From: Mesorhizobium shangrilense
Lineage (GTDB): Bacteria; Pseudomonadota; Alphaproteobacteria; Rhizobiales; Rhizobiaceae
Reading direction: 5' to 3'
NCBI RefSeq assembly: GCF_040537815.1
Contig: NZ_JBEWSZ010000001.1
Span: 4,588,001-4,652,000 of the forward strand
Length of the DNA stretch: 64,000 nt
Position 1 is the stretch's first letter; each line of letters opens with the position of its first letter. A program made the translations under genes and the position numbers. The notes beneath the pieces are model-generated. The model searched no databases. It had not been told where the DNA came from and saw only the letters and a program-made list of their open reading frames with translations. Positions 34,867-42,850 of the stretch are shown in pieces.

Positions 34867-35081
34867 GAGCGGTTCATCGTTTCACGGAACCGCTCTATCT
34901 CTTTGTCTTAAAGCAATTCCGGACGGAAAACCGCTACGCACTTTTCCTGCAATTGCTCTAGAGCCTTTTCCATCCCGATGAAATCGGGATGGGGCTCTAT
35001 CTGTTTGTTTGAGCATGATCTCTGAACAAACGGGGACCGTTTGTCCGAGAAAGCCGGATTCCACCTTTCGGGATCATGCTC
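34867..35081. repeat. RIME-like mosaic of several palindromes
   Basis: Four stems in a row: GAGCGGTTC/GAACCGCTC (34867-34895); a looser AGCAATT..AATTGCT stem around 34911-34962; CATCCCGAT-GAA-ATCGGGATG inside AGAGCC..GGCTCT; and an outer GAGCATGATC (35011-35020)/GATCATGCTC (35072-35081) element enclosing ACAAACGG/CCGTTTGT. The final base is in the SDR stop codon. This type of element, with GGATTCCAC..TTTCGGGATCATGCTC, is widespread between genes in Rhizobiales. A decayed relative (GCATGATCCC..GGGATCGTG) lies at 9856-9897. Confidence 0.85.
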
Positions 35082-35812
35082 TAGATCGACCAGCCGCCAT
35101 CGATATTGTAGGCCTGCCCGGACGTATAGGTGGCGCCGGCCAGATAGACGGCGAGGTCGGCGATTTCCTCGGGCGTGCCAAGACGGCCCATGGGCTGGCG
35201 GGCGATGAAGGCCGCGCGCGCCGCGTCATAGTCACCTTGCGCATGCATGCGGTCCTGCAGCGACGGGCTCTCGACGGTGCCGGGGCAGATGGCGTTGCAG
35301 CGTATGCCCTTGCCGACATAATCAGCGGCGATCGACTTGGTCAGGCCGATGACGGCCGCCTTGGTCAAGCCGTAGACGAAGCGGTTCGGCACACCCTTGG
35401 TCGAGCTCGCCAGCGACGCCATGTTGATGATCGAACCGTCGCCGCGTTCCAGCATGCCGGGCAGCACGGCGCGGATGGTGCGGATCATGGCGTGGACATT
35501 GAGGTTGAAGGCGAAATCGAGATCGGCGTCCTTCATCTCGAGGATCGAGCCGGAATGGACGAAGCCAGCACAGTTGAACAGCACGTCGACGGTGCCGATC
35601 TCGGCGAAGGCCGAGGTCACGGCCGCGTCATTCAGCACATCGACTTTGCGGGTCTTGATGCCCGGCGTCTTGCCGAGTTCGGCGAGAAGCACTTCGTTGA
35701 TGTCGGTGGCGTAAACGGTGGCACCAGCCTTGGCGAAGGCCAGCGCGCTCGCCTTGCCGATGCCTTGCGCCGCCGCCGTGACGACAACCACCTTGCCTGC
35801 CAGATCCGCCAT
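35081..35812 (-). CDS. SDR dehydrogenase, probable 2-keto-3-deoxy-L-fuconate dehydrogenase
   Basis: A 243-residue classical short-chain dehydrogenase. The NAD-binding motif is TAAAQGIGKA (residues 12-21), then NCAG (80-83), and the catalytic Tyr147 and Lys151 in FVYGLTKAA with NMASLASS before. The C-terminus GQAYNIDGGWSI is typical. The TAAAQGIG variant and ICPGTVESPSLQDRMHAQG are phrases of the L-KDF dehydrogenase/BDH2 group, which oxidise 2-keto-3-deoxy-L-fuconate with NAD. With the FAH hydrolase downstream this would give pyruvate and lactate. The ATG at 35812 has AGGAG upstream. Other genes of fucose catabolism are not in the window. Confidence 0.88.
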   Translation of the reverse strand: MADLAGKVVVVTAAAQGIGKASALAFAKAGATVYATDINEVLLAELGKTPGIKTRKVDVLNDAAVTSAFAEIGTVDVLFNCAGFVHSGSILEMKDADLDFAFNLNVHAMIRTIRAVLPGMLERGDGSIINMASLASSTKGVPNRFVYGLTKAAVIGLTKSIAADYVGKGIRCNAICPGTVESPSLQDRMHAQGDYDAARAAFIARQPMGRLGTPEEIADLAVYLAGATYTSGQAYNIDGGWSI

Positions 35813-35922
35813 GTTTCTTCTCCTCGCCGCTTGTGATCGTCCGGGTTTATCGGCAGCCGGCCAAGGCGTCCTGTACCAGTCAGGCACCATTGTGCGGCCT
35901 GCGCCACTGTGCTCACAGATAA

Positions 35923-35950
35923 AGATGTTTTTTCTCGTTAAAGAACATCT
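35923..35950. promoter_or_regulatory. inverted repeat upstream of the SDR gene
   Basis: Arms AGATGTT (35923-35929) and AACATCT (35944-35950), extendable to AGATGTTYTTT with one mismatch, in the 187-base gap between the ALDH stop and the SDR start. It is AT-rich and lies about 110 bases ahead of the SDR start, so an operator for a sugar-responsive repressor is plausible; no regulator gene is adjacent. Confidence 0.45.
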
Positions 35951-35999
35951 GTCCGGGCGTCAAGCCCGAACAGGGATCACTTGCATGGCAACCAAGACG

Positions 36000-38372
36000 T
36001 CAGTCGCCGTAGGGCACCCAGACGTTCTTGACCTCGACGGCGCGGCGCAGGAAGGCGTCGCCTGCAGCCTCCTCCGATGCCCAGTCGAGGGTCCGGCCAT
36101 TGCCGCTCCAGACGCGCTTGAGATTGCCGATGGACTCGGCTTCCGCCTTGGCGCAGGTCTCGGCATCGGCGAATATCCAGAGCCCGTCGACGTCGTCATG
36201 CTTGGCCAGCACGCCGGCAAGTTCGGCTGTGCGGCCGGTGACGATGTTGATGGCACCGGCCGGCACGTCGGAATATTCGATGACCTGATAGAGATCGGTG
36301 GCCAGCAACGGGTATTTTTCCGAAGGCACCGCAACGACCGTGTTACCCATGGTAAGCGCCGGTGCGACCAGCGAGATCAGGCCAAGCAAGGGCGCATTGT
36401 CGGGCGCGACGATGCCGATAACACCGACCGGCTCGTGCAGCGCCAGTGTCACGGCGCGAGCCGGCGGCTGATGTACCCTACCCTCGAACTTGTCGGCGAG
36501 GCCGGCATAGAGGAACAGGCGTTCGATCGACTGGTCTACCTCTTCACGCGCGGCCTTGGCGGCAACGCCCGTGAGTTGGACAAGGCGAGCGGCGAATTCG
36601 TCGGCACGGCCGGAAAGATTCTCGGCCAGATAGTACAGCACCTGGGCACGGTTGTAGGCCGTCGCCTCCGGCCAGGCCTTGCTGGCCCGCGCGGCCGAGA
36701 CGGCGTCGCGGATATCCTTGCGGCTGCCCAGCCCGACTTCGCCGGCCAGCTTGCCCTTGGCGGTGGCGACAGCGAGCGAATAATTGCCGTCCGGGCGCAC
36801 CTGCTTGCCGCCGATGAAGAGCTTTGCCGTGCGGTCGATGGCGCCGCCGTCCGATTGCTCTACCGGTTGGGCCGAAATTGTTGCCGGTTTGATGACCGGG
36901 CCAAGCGGCAGCTTTGCCACCAGATACTCGAACATGCCCTCGCGGCCGCCTTCACGGCCAAAGCCGCTTTCACGGTAGCCGCCAAAACCGCAGGCGGCGT
37001 CGAACATGTTGGTGCCGTTGACCCAGACGACGCCGGCCTTCAGCTGGGGTGCAACGTGGAGGGCGAGATTGACGTTCTCACTCCACACCGAGGCGGCCAG
37101 CCCATAGCGCGTGTTGTTGGCAAGCTCGATCGCTTCCTCGGTGTTGCGGAAGGTCATGGTCGCCAGAACCGGCCCGAACACTTCTTCCTGAGCAAGAATA
37201 TTAGCCGGCGAAACACCCGTAGCGAGCGTCGGCAAATGGTAGTAGCCGGAGGGCGGCAACGCGACATCCGGCTGCCAGCACACGGCGCCCTGCCTGGCGC
37301 CCTCGGCGACCAGGCCCTTGACGCGGTCGAGCTGGCTCAGATCGACCAGCGGGCCGATATCGGTGTTCTTGTCCAGCGGCGCGCCGACGCGCAGCCGGCT
37401 CATCCGCGCCTTGACCTTGGCGATGAAGGCGTCCGCTATGCCTTCCTGCACCAGGAGACGCGAGCCGGCGCAGCAGACCTGGCCTTGGTTGAACCAGATG
37501 CCATCGACCAGACCTTCGACGGCACTGTCGAGGTCGGCATCCTCGAAGACGATGAAGGCAGACTTGCCGCCAAGCTCCAGCGACAGTTTTTTCCCTGATC
37601 CCGCCGTGGCCTTGCGGATGATCTTGCCGACCTCGGAAGAACCGGTGAAGGCGATCTTCTGGACGCCGGGATGATTGACGATGGCCACGCCGGCTTCCGG
37701 GCCGCCCTGGACGATGTTGACGACGCCCTTGGGTACGCCGGCGCGCTCGCAGATCTCGGCGAACAGGATGGCGGTCAGCGGCGTGAATTCAGCCGGCTTC
37801 AGCACGACCGTGCAGCCGGCGGCGAGCGCCGGCGCGATCTTCCAGGCCAGCATCAGCAGCGGAAAATTCCACGGGATGATCTGGCCGACGACGCCAACGG
37901 CTTTCTGGCCGGGAAAATCCCTGTCCAGCGCCTGCGCCCAGCCGGCATGATGGATGAAATGGCGGATGGCCAGCGGCACGTCGATGTCGCGGCTTTCGCG
38001 GATCGGCTTGCCGTTGTCGATCGATTCCAGCACCGCGAACAGGCGCTGGTGGCGCTGCATTGCGCGGCCGATGGCATAGAGCACCTTGGCGCGCTGGTAG
38101 CCTGAGGACGCCGACCATTTCGGCAGCGCCTTGGTGGCGGCCGCAACGGCCGCGTCGATATCCGCGGCACCCGCGTCAGACACTTTGGCCAGCAGCTTGC
38201 CGGAAGAGGGATCGCTGGTGTCGAAGGTCCTGTCGCTTGTGGCCGCCTTCCAGTCGCCGCCGATGAACAGCGCCTTGGAGAAGTCGCGCGCGGCAAGCCA
38301 GGCATCGGCCTCGTTGCGGGCTTCCGGGGCCGGGCCGTATTCCATGGCGTGATAGCGTTCGAGGATGTTCAT
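36000..38372 (-). CDS. two-domain aldehyde dehydrogenase, ALDH16 type
   Basis: A 790-residue protein, about 300 longer than usual ALDHs. Residues about 30-490 form a complete ALDH: VGQIIPWNFPLLMLAWKIAP, FTGSSEVGK, LELGGKSAFIVFEDAD (general base Glu) and FNQGQVCCAGSRLLVQ with catalytic Cys300. Residues about 515-790 form a second ALDH-like module: KLFIGGKQVRPDGNYSLAV, then GVIGIVAPDNAPLLGLISLV and GAINIVTGRTAELAG, but with no catalytic Cys motif and a shortened catalytic half. This is the architecture of ALDH16, whose bacterial members are active through the first domain. Next to deoC it may oxidise the acetaldehyde that DeoC releases; the true substrate is untested. Confidence 0.92.
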   Translation of the reverse strand: MNILERYHAMEYGPAPEARNEADAWLAARDFSKALFIGGDWKAATSDRTFDTSDPSSGKLLAKVSDAGAADIDAAVAAATKALPKWSASSGYQRAKVLYAIGRAMQRHQRLFAVLESIDNGKPIRESRDIDVPLAIRHFIHHAGWAQALDRDFPGQKAVGVVGQIIPWNFPLLMLAWKIAPALAAGCTVVLKPAEFTPLTAILFAEICERAGVPKGVVNIVQGGPEAGVAIVNHPGVQKIAFTGSSEVGKIIRKATAGSGKKLSLELGGKSAFIVFEDADLDSAVEGLVDGIWFNQGQVCCAGSRLLVQEGIADAFIAKVKARMSRLRVGAPLDKNTDIGPLVDLSQLDRVKGLVAEGARQGAVCWQPDVALPPSGYYHLPTLATGVSPANILAQEEVFGPVLATMTFRNTEEAIELANNTRYGLAASVWSENVNLALHVAPQLKAGVVWVNGTNMFDAACGFGGYRESGFGREGGREGMFEYLVAKLPLGPVIKPATISAQPVEQSDGGAIDRTAKLFIGGKQVRPDGNYSLAVATAKGKLAGEVGLGSRKDIRDAVSAARASKAWPEATAYNRAQVLYYLAENLSGRADEFAARLVQLTGVAAKAAREEVDQSIERLFLYAGLADKFEGRVHQPPARAVTLALHEPVGVIGIVAPDNAPLLGLISLVAPALTMGNTVVAVPSEKYPLLATDLYQVIEYSDVPAGAINIVTGRTAELAGVLAKHDDVDGLWIFADAETCAKAEAESIGNLKRVWSGNGRTLDWASEEAAGDAFLRRAVEVKNVWVPYGD

Positions 38373-38449
38373 GGGTGCTCCGTTGGGAGGAGATTTCTTT
38401 CTAGGGAGTGCTCCGAAGGAACTCCACGTTCAAATCCCTGACCCGGTCT

Positions 38450-39505
38450 TCACGCCATCGCGTGGCGATGATTGGCTGAATAGTGACCAGTCAAATGGTG
38501 TTCGAGCTGCCGCTCTATGTCGGTCAAAAGGCTCGATGCGCCGAAGCGGAACAGGGTCGGCTCGAGCCACGGACGGCCCAGTTCTTCCTTCATCAGCACC
38601 AGCCAGTCGAGCGAGACCTTCGCGGTCGAAATCCCACCGGCCGGCTTGAAGCCGATGAGATAGCCGGTCTCCTCGAAATAGGCCCTGATGGCGCGAACCA
38701 TGGCGAGGCCGACGGGCAGCGTGGCGTTGACGCTTTCCTTGCCGGTCGAGGTCTTGATGAAATCGGCGCCCGCCATCATCGCCACCATCGAGGCCAGCAT
38801 GACATTGCGCAGCGTGGCGAGGTCGCCGGTGCCGAGGATGACCTTCAGATGCGCGTCACCGCAGGCGGCGCGCATCGAGACGATCTCGTTGTAAAGCTCA
38901 CGCCACTTGGCACCAAACACCAGCCCGCGCGGAATGACGACGTCGATCTCGTCAGCGCCGTCCTTTACCGAGGCCTCGATCTCCTGCAGGCGGGTCGACA
39001 GCGGCGTAAGGCCATGCGGAAAGGCCGTGGAGACGGCGGCGACATGGATGCCGGTGCCACGCACAGCGTCGACGGCGGTGGCGACGAAGGGATGGTAGAC
39101 GCAGACGGCGGCCGGGCGAATGATCTCGCCGGCAATGCCGAGGCCTTCGATGATATCGCGGCGCAGGGGATTGATCGCCTTGGCACAGAGCCGGCGCACG
39201 CGCTCTTCGGTATCGTTGGAGTTCAGCGTGGTCAGGTCCATGCAGGCGATGGCGCGCAACAGCCAGGCCGCCTGGTTGTCGGCCTTGATCGAGCGCCGCT
39301 TGGTCAGGCTGGCGACACGCCGTTCCAGCGCCGAGCGGTTGACGCTGCGCATCGATTCCATGAAGCCGAGGTCGAGCTTCATGCCGGGATTGCGGGCAAT
39401 GCCGTGGCCGAGCTGGACGGGATTGTTGGCCGCGGCGCGCGCCGGCAGCGAGGTCACCTTGGAGGCGCTGGCGCCGAGATCGGCTTCGCGGATCGTGCTG
39501 CTCAT
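38450..39505 (-). CDS. deoC: deoxyribose-phosphate aldolase
   Basis: A 351-residue class I aldolase, longer than the 220-260 residues of E. coli-type DeoC because of an N-terminal extension of about 90 residues, as in the eukaryote-like branch. Active-site segments are AAVCVYHPFVATA, GADEIDVVIPRG, AHLKVILGTGDLA (proton-relay Lys) and DFIKTSTGKESVNATL with Schiff-base Lys251. It cleaves 2-deoxyribose 5-phosphate to acetaldehyde and glyceraldehyde 3-phosphate in deoxynucleoside catabolism. The ALDH16-type gene follows after 77 bases on the same strand, consistent with acetaldehyde disposal. The start follows a GGGCAGGAGATG context with a good ribosome site. Confidence 0.94.
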   Translation of the reverse strand: MSSTIREADLGASASKVTSLPARAAANNPVQLGHGIARNPGMKLDLGFMESMRSVNRSALERRVASLTKRRSIKADNQAAWLLRAIACMDLTTLNSNDTEERVRRLCAKAINPLRRDIIEGLGIAGEIIRPAAVCVYHPFVATAVDAVRGTGIHVAAVSTAFPHGLTPLSTRLQEIEASVKDGADEIDVVIPRGLVFGAKWRELYNEIVSMRAACGDAHLKVILGTGDLATLRNVMLASMVAMMAGADFIKTSTGKESVNATLPVGLAMVRAIRAYFEETGYLIGFKPAGGISTAKVSLDWLVLMKEELGRPWLEPTLFRFGASSLLTDIERQLEHHLTGHYSANHRHAMA

Positions 39506-39717
39506 CTCCTGCCCTTTCGTTCAGCGGCGTGCGCTTGTCTCTTGGCCCGCTTCATGTCCCAAAACCGCTCGACGCTTTTGGGCGACACGCACGAAGATAG
39601 CCCGCGAAGCCACGCTTCACGAGTCCTCAGGCGAGTGATAGCTGAAAAAGGCCGCGACGGCAGCACATTTTTGACCGGAAGGTCAAAACCCGGTTTTCGA
39701 GCGAAGCCTTCGGGACC

Positions 39718-40545
39718 TCAGCCGACGAAAGCGCGCTCGACGACGAAACTCGACGGATGGCTGAGCGAGCCTTCGTGGAAACCGAGGCTTTCGGCCAGTT
39801 CCTTGACGTCCTTCAGCATGTGCATCGAGCCGCAGATCATGATGCGGTCCGTCTCCGGATTGAGCTTCTCGATACCGAGATCGGTGTAGAACTTGCCGGA
39901 ACCGATCAGTGCGGTGATGCGGCCCATGCGTGGCGACTCCTCGCGGGTCGTCGAATTGTAGAGGGTGACGCGGCCGCCGGTCAGTTCGCCGATCAGCGGA
40001 TCGTTTTCGAGCGCCGCGACCAACTCCTGGCCATAGGTCAACTCCGCGATGTCGCGGCAGGTGTGGGTCAGGATGAGCTGATCGAACTTCTCATAAGTGT
40101 CGGGGTCGCGCAGCAGGCTGGCGAAGGGCGCGATGCCGGTGCCGGTCGAGATCATGAACAGGCGCTTGGCCGGAGTCAGCGCGTCGACCACCAGCGTGCC
40201 CGTGGACTTCTGGCGCATGATGACGGTGTCGCCGACCTGGATCTTCTGCAGCTCCGAGGTCAGCGGGCCGTCCGGCACCTTGATCGAGAAGAATTCCAGC
40301 TCCTCGTCCCAGGCGGGGCTGGCCACCGAATAGGCGCGGTAAACCGGCTTCTCGGCATTGGGCAGGCCGATCATGACGAACTCGCCGGAGCGGAAGCGCA
40401 GTGATTGCGGACGGGTGATGCGGAACGAGAAGAGCCGGTCGGTATAGTGCTTCACCGAGACGACGGTCTGCGCATAGACATTGGCCGGAATCGGGAATTG
40501 CAGCGGCCGGGCGTCGGCGGTGTTGAACGCGGGTGTGGTGTTCAT
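39718..40545 (-). CDS. fpr: ferredoxin/flavodoxin-NADP reductase
   Basis: A 275-residue FAD protein of the bacterial FNR class. The N-terminal half binds FAD (PVYRAYSVASPAWDEELEF with RxYS), the C-terminal half binds NADPH (RLFMISTGTGIAPFASLLRD, ILTHTCRDIAELTYGQEL, RIMICGSMHMLKDV), and it ends with the short tail SHPSSFVVERAFVG, in which the last residues stack on FAD in subclass I enzymes of Alphaproteobacteria. It moves electrons between NADPH and ferredoxin or flavodoxin and is often induced by oxidants. The ATG at 40545 was taken as start; longer frames run into the promoter region. It is divergent from hyuA and may be transcribed alone. Confidence 0.94.
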   Translation of the reverse strand: MNTTPAFNTADARPLQFPIPANVYAQTVVSVKHYTDRLFSFRITRPQSLRFRSGEFVMIGLPNAEKPVYRAYSVASPAWDEELEFFSIKVPDGPLTSELQKIQVGDTVIMRQKSTGTLVVDALTPAKRLFMISTGTGIAPFASLLRDPDTYEKFDQLILTHTCRDIAELTYGQELVAALENDPLIGELTGGRVTLYNSTTREESPRMGRITALIGSGKFYTDLGIEKLNPETDRIMICGSMHMLKDVKELAESLGFHEGSLSHPSSFVVERAFVG

Positions 40546-40668
40546 CAAATCCAACCTTCCGGCGCAACCTTCGGGCGTTGGCGCCAAACCTTCTCCTGCG
40601 CGTCCGGACCGTTCAGGTCCCGGCGTGCTCGGCACACTCCGAAGCGGTAAGCTCTTGTGTCGGGAATT

Positions 40669-40697
40669 TATTAGTATACAAACGATATTTGCGTCAA
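40669..40697 (-). promoter_or_regulatory. candidate promoter for the FNR gene with GntR-like site
   Basis: Minus-strand TTGACG (40697-40692) and a -10 of the form ACTAAT at about 16 bases. The near-palindrome TAGTATACAA (40672-40681) overlaps the -10 and resembles GntR/FCD operators (TTGTATACAA). The same site could serve the divergent hyuA promoter. Confidence 0.4.
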
Positions 40698-40764
40698 GAT
40701 ACCGCCGCGAAACACCTTTCCAAACTGCTGCATATCCGTAGTCCGTGCATTTCGGGTTTCGACA

Positions 40765-42849
40765 ATGAAAGAGAATTTTTCGGTGCAGCCGCAGGATTCC
40801 CTGGGCAACGTCGTCGCCGGCATCGATGTCGGCGGAACCTTCACCGACCTGCTTTTGATCGATGGCCGCGACGGTGGCCGGGTGCATATCGCCAAGACCC
40901 CGACCACGGTCGACAATCAGGCGTTCGGCGTCGTTTCGGCACTTGGCGCCACCGGATTTCCGATCGACGGCATCGACCTCATCGTGCATGGCACGACGAC
41001 GACCACCAACGCGGTGCTTGAGCGAAGGTTGGCGAAAACCGGCATGATTACCACGCGCGGTTTTCGCGATGTGATCGAGCTCGGCCGGCGAACACGGCCG
41101 CAGGCCTATGGCATGACCGGCAGCTTCGTGCCGATCATCCCGCGCAATCTGCGGCTCGAAGTGTCGGAGCGCGTCGAGGCCTCCGGGACCGTGCGCACGC
41201 CGCTCGATGAAGCCGAAATGCGCGATGCCGTGAAGACGCTGATTGCGGCCGGCTGCGAATCCCTCGTCATCCACTTCCTGCATTCCTACGCCAACCCGGC
41301 GCATGAGCGCCGCGCGGCCGAGATCGCCGCCGAGTTTTGGCCGAACGGCTACATCACGGCTGGCCATGCGCTGCTGTCGGAAGCGCGCGAGTTCGAGCGC
41401 GGCGTGACGGCCTCGGTCAACGCCTCGGTGCAGCCTATCCTCGAGCGCTATGTCGAGCGACTGCGCAAGGAATTGGATGCAAAAGGCTATGCCCGCGACT
41501 TCCTGATCATGAACGGCAATGGCGGCATGATCTCTGCCCGCTTCGTCACCCGCGAATCGGCCAAGACGGTGATGTCCGGCCCGGCCTCCGGCGTCATCGC
41601 CGCCGCCTATACGGGAAAACGCGCCGGTTTCGAAAACCTCGTCACCTACGACATGGGCGGCACCTCGACCGACGTGGCGCTGATCCGCAACGCCGAACCC
41701 GCCGTCTCCAACGAGATCGAGATCGAGTACGCGATGCCGATCCATGTGCCGATGGTGGCGGTTCACACGGTCGGCGCCGGCGGCGGCTCGATCGCCCGCG
41801 TCGATGCCGCTGGCCTGATCCAGATCGGTCCGGAAAGTGCCGGCGCCAATCCCGGCCCGATCTGCTACGGGCGCGGCGGCCTGGAGCCGACCATCACCGA
41901 CGCCAACCTGGTGCTGGGACGGCTGGCGCCGAAGAAGCTGCTGGCGGTCGAAAACCCGGTCACGGTCGATCGGGTCACCGGCATATTCGAGGACAAGATC
42001 GGCAAGGCCACCGGCCTGTCCGGCGTCGAAGCTGCCGGCGCGGTGCTGCGTCTCGGCAACATGAAGATGGCCGGTGCGATCCGCATGGTCTCGGTGTCGC
42101 GCGGCCATGATCCGCGTGACTTCGCGCTGTTTGCCTTTGGCGGTGCGGGTCCGCTGCATGCGACAGCATTGGCGCGCGAACTCGGCCTGCCCCGCGTGCT
42201 GGTGCCGGCGCGTCCCGGCATCACCAACGCGCTCGGTTGCGTCGTCGCCGACCTGCGCCACGACTTCGTCAACACGGTCAACCAACCGGTAGCCATGCTA
42301 GACGAAGCCCAGCTTCACGCTGTATTGGAACGGCACCGGAACGAAGGCGAGGATCTGATCGGCAAGGAAGCGGTGAAGCCGGAGACGATCCGTGTCACCC
42401 ACTCCGCCGACATGCAGTTCGTCGGCCAGACCCATATCATCAACGTGCCGCTGCCGTCGTCGTCGGTGACGCGCGCAACGCTGCAGCAGCTGTTCGAAAA
42501 AGCCTATTTCGCCCGCTTCAAGGTCGAACTGCCGGAAATCCGCGCCAACCTGGTCAACCTCAACACGTCGGTGACCGGCGTGCGTCCGGCGATCGACCTG
42601 TCACGACTGATCGACCCGGCCGGGCGCGCCAAGACGCTGGACGAAGCGCGGCGCGAGATCCGGCCGGTCTGGTACGCCGGCCAATGGCACGATACGCCGG
42701 TGTACTCACGCGAAAAGCTGCCGCTCGATGCCGTGATCGAAGGGCCGGCGATCCTCGAACAGATGGACGCGACGACCGTGCTCGAGCCCGGCGACCGGGC
42801 ACGCGCGGACGCCGACGGCAACATCATCATCGACATTGGCGAGGCATGA
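40765..42849 (+). CDS. hyuA: hydantoinase/oxoprolinase family subunit A
   Basis: A 694-residue ATP-dependent amidohydrolase subunit. The N-terminal hydantoinase domain has the actin-like nucleotide motif NVVAGIDVGGTFTDLLLI and IVHGTTTTTNAVLERR. The central hydantoinase A domain has YDMGGTSTDVALI, HTVGAGGGSIARVDAAG with the SAGANPGPICYGRGG segment, and FAFGGAGPLHATALARELGL near residue 460. Family enzymes open hydantoin, N-methylhydantoin or 5-oxoproline rings with ATP and pair with a B subunit, encoded next with one base between. The substrate is not fixed by sequence; the GcvT-like gene downstream favours N-methylhydantoin. The start lacks a strong ribosome site. Confidence 0.92.
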   Translation: MKENFSVQPQDSLGNVVAGIDVGGTFTDLLLIDGRDGGRVHIAKTPTTVDNQAFGVVSALGATGFPIDGIDLIVHGTTTTTNAVLERRLAKTGMITTRGFRDVIELGRRTRPQAYGMTGSFVPIIPRNLRLEVSERVEASGTVRTPLDEAEMRDAVKTLIAAGCESLVIHFLHSYANPAHERRAAEIAAEFWPNGYITAGHALLSEAREFERGVTASVNASVQPILERYVERLRKELDAKGYARDFLIMNGNGGMISARFVTRESAKTVMSGPASGVIAAAYTGKRAGFENLVTYDMGGTSTDVALIRNAEPAVSNEIEIEYAMPIHVPMVAVHTVGAGGGSIARVDAAGLIQIGPESAGANPGPICYGRGGLEPTITDANLVLGRLAPKKLLAVENPVTVDRVTGIFEDKIGKATGLSGVEAAGAVLRLGNMKMAGAIRMVSVSRGHDPRDFALFAFGGAGPLHATALARELGLPRVLVPARPGITNALGCVVADLRHDFVNTVNQPVAMLDEAQLHAVLERHRNEGEDLIGKEAVKPETIRVTHSADMQFVGQTHIINVPLPSSSVTRATLQQLFEKAYFARFKVELPEIRANLVNLNTSVTGVRPAIDLSRLIDPAGRAKTLDEARREIRPVWYAGQWHDTPVYSREKLPLDAVIEGPAILEQMDATTVLEPGDRARADADGNIIIDIGEA

Positions 42850-42850
42850 G

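Noticed and set aside
39667..39690. TTTTGACC-GGAA-GGTCAAAA hairpin as terminator of the FNR gene
   Set aside because: The stem is short and, in the direction of FNR transcription, followed by A residues rather than a T-tract.
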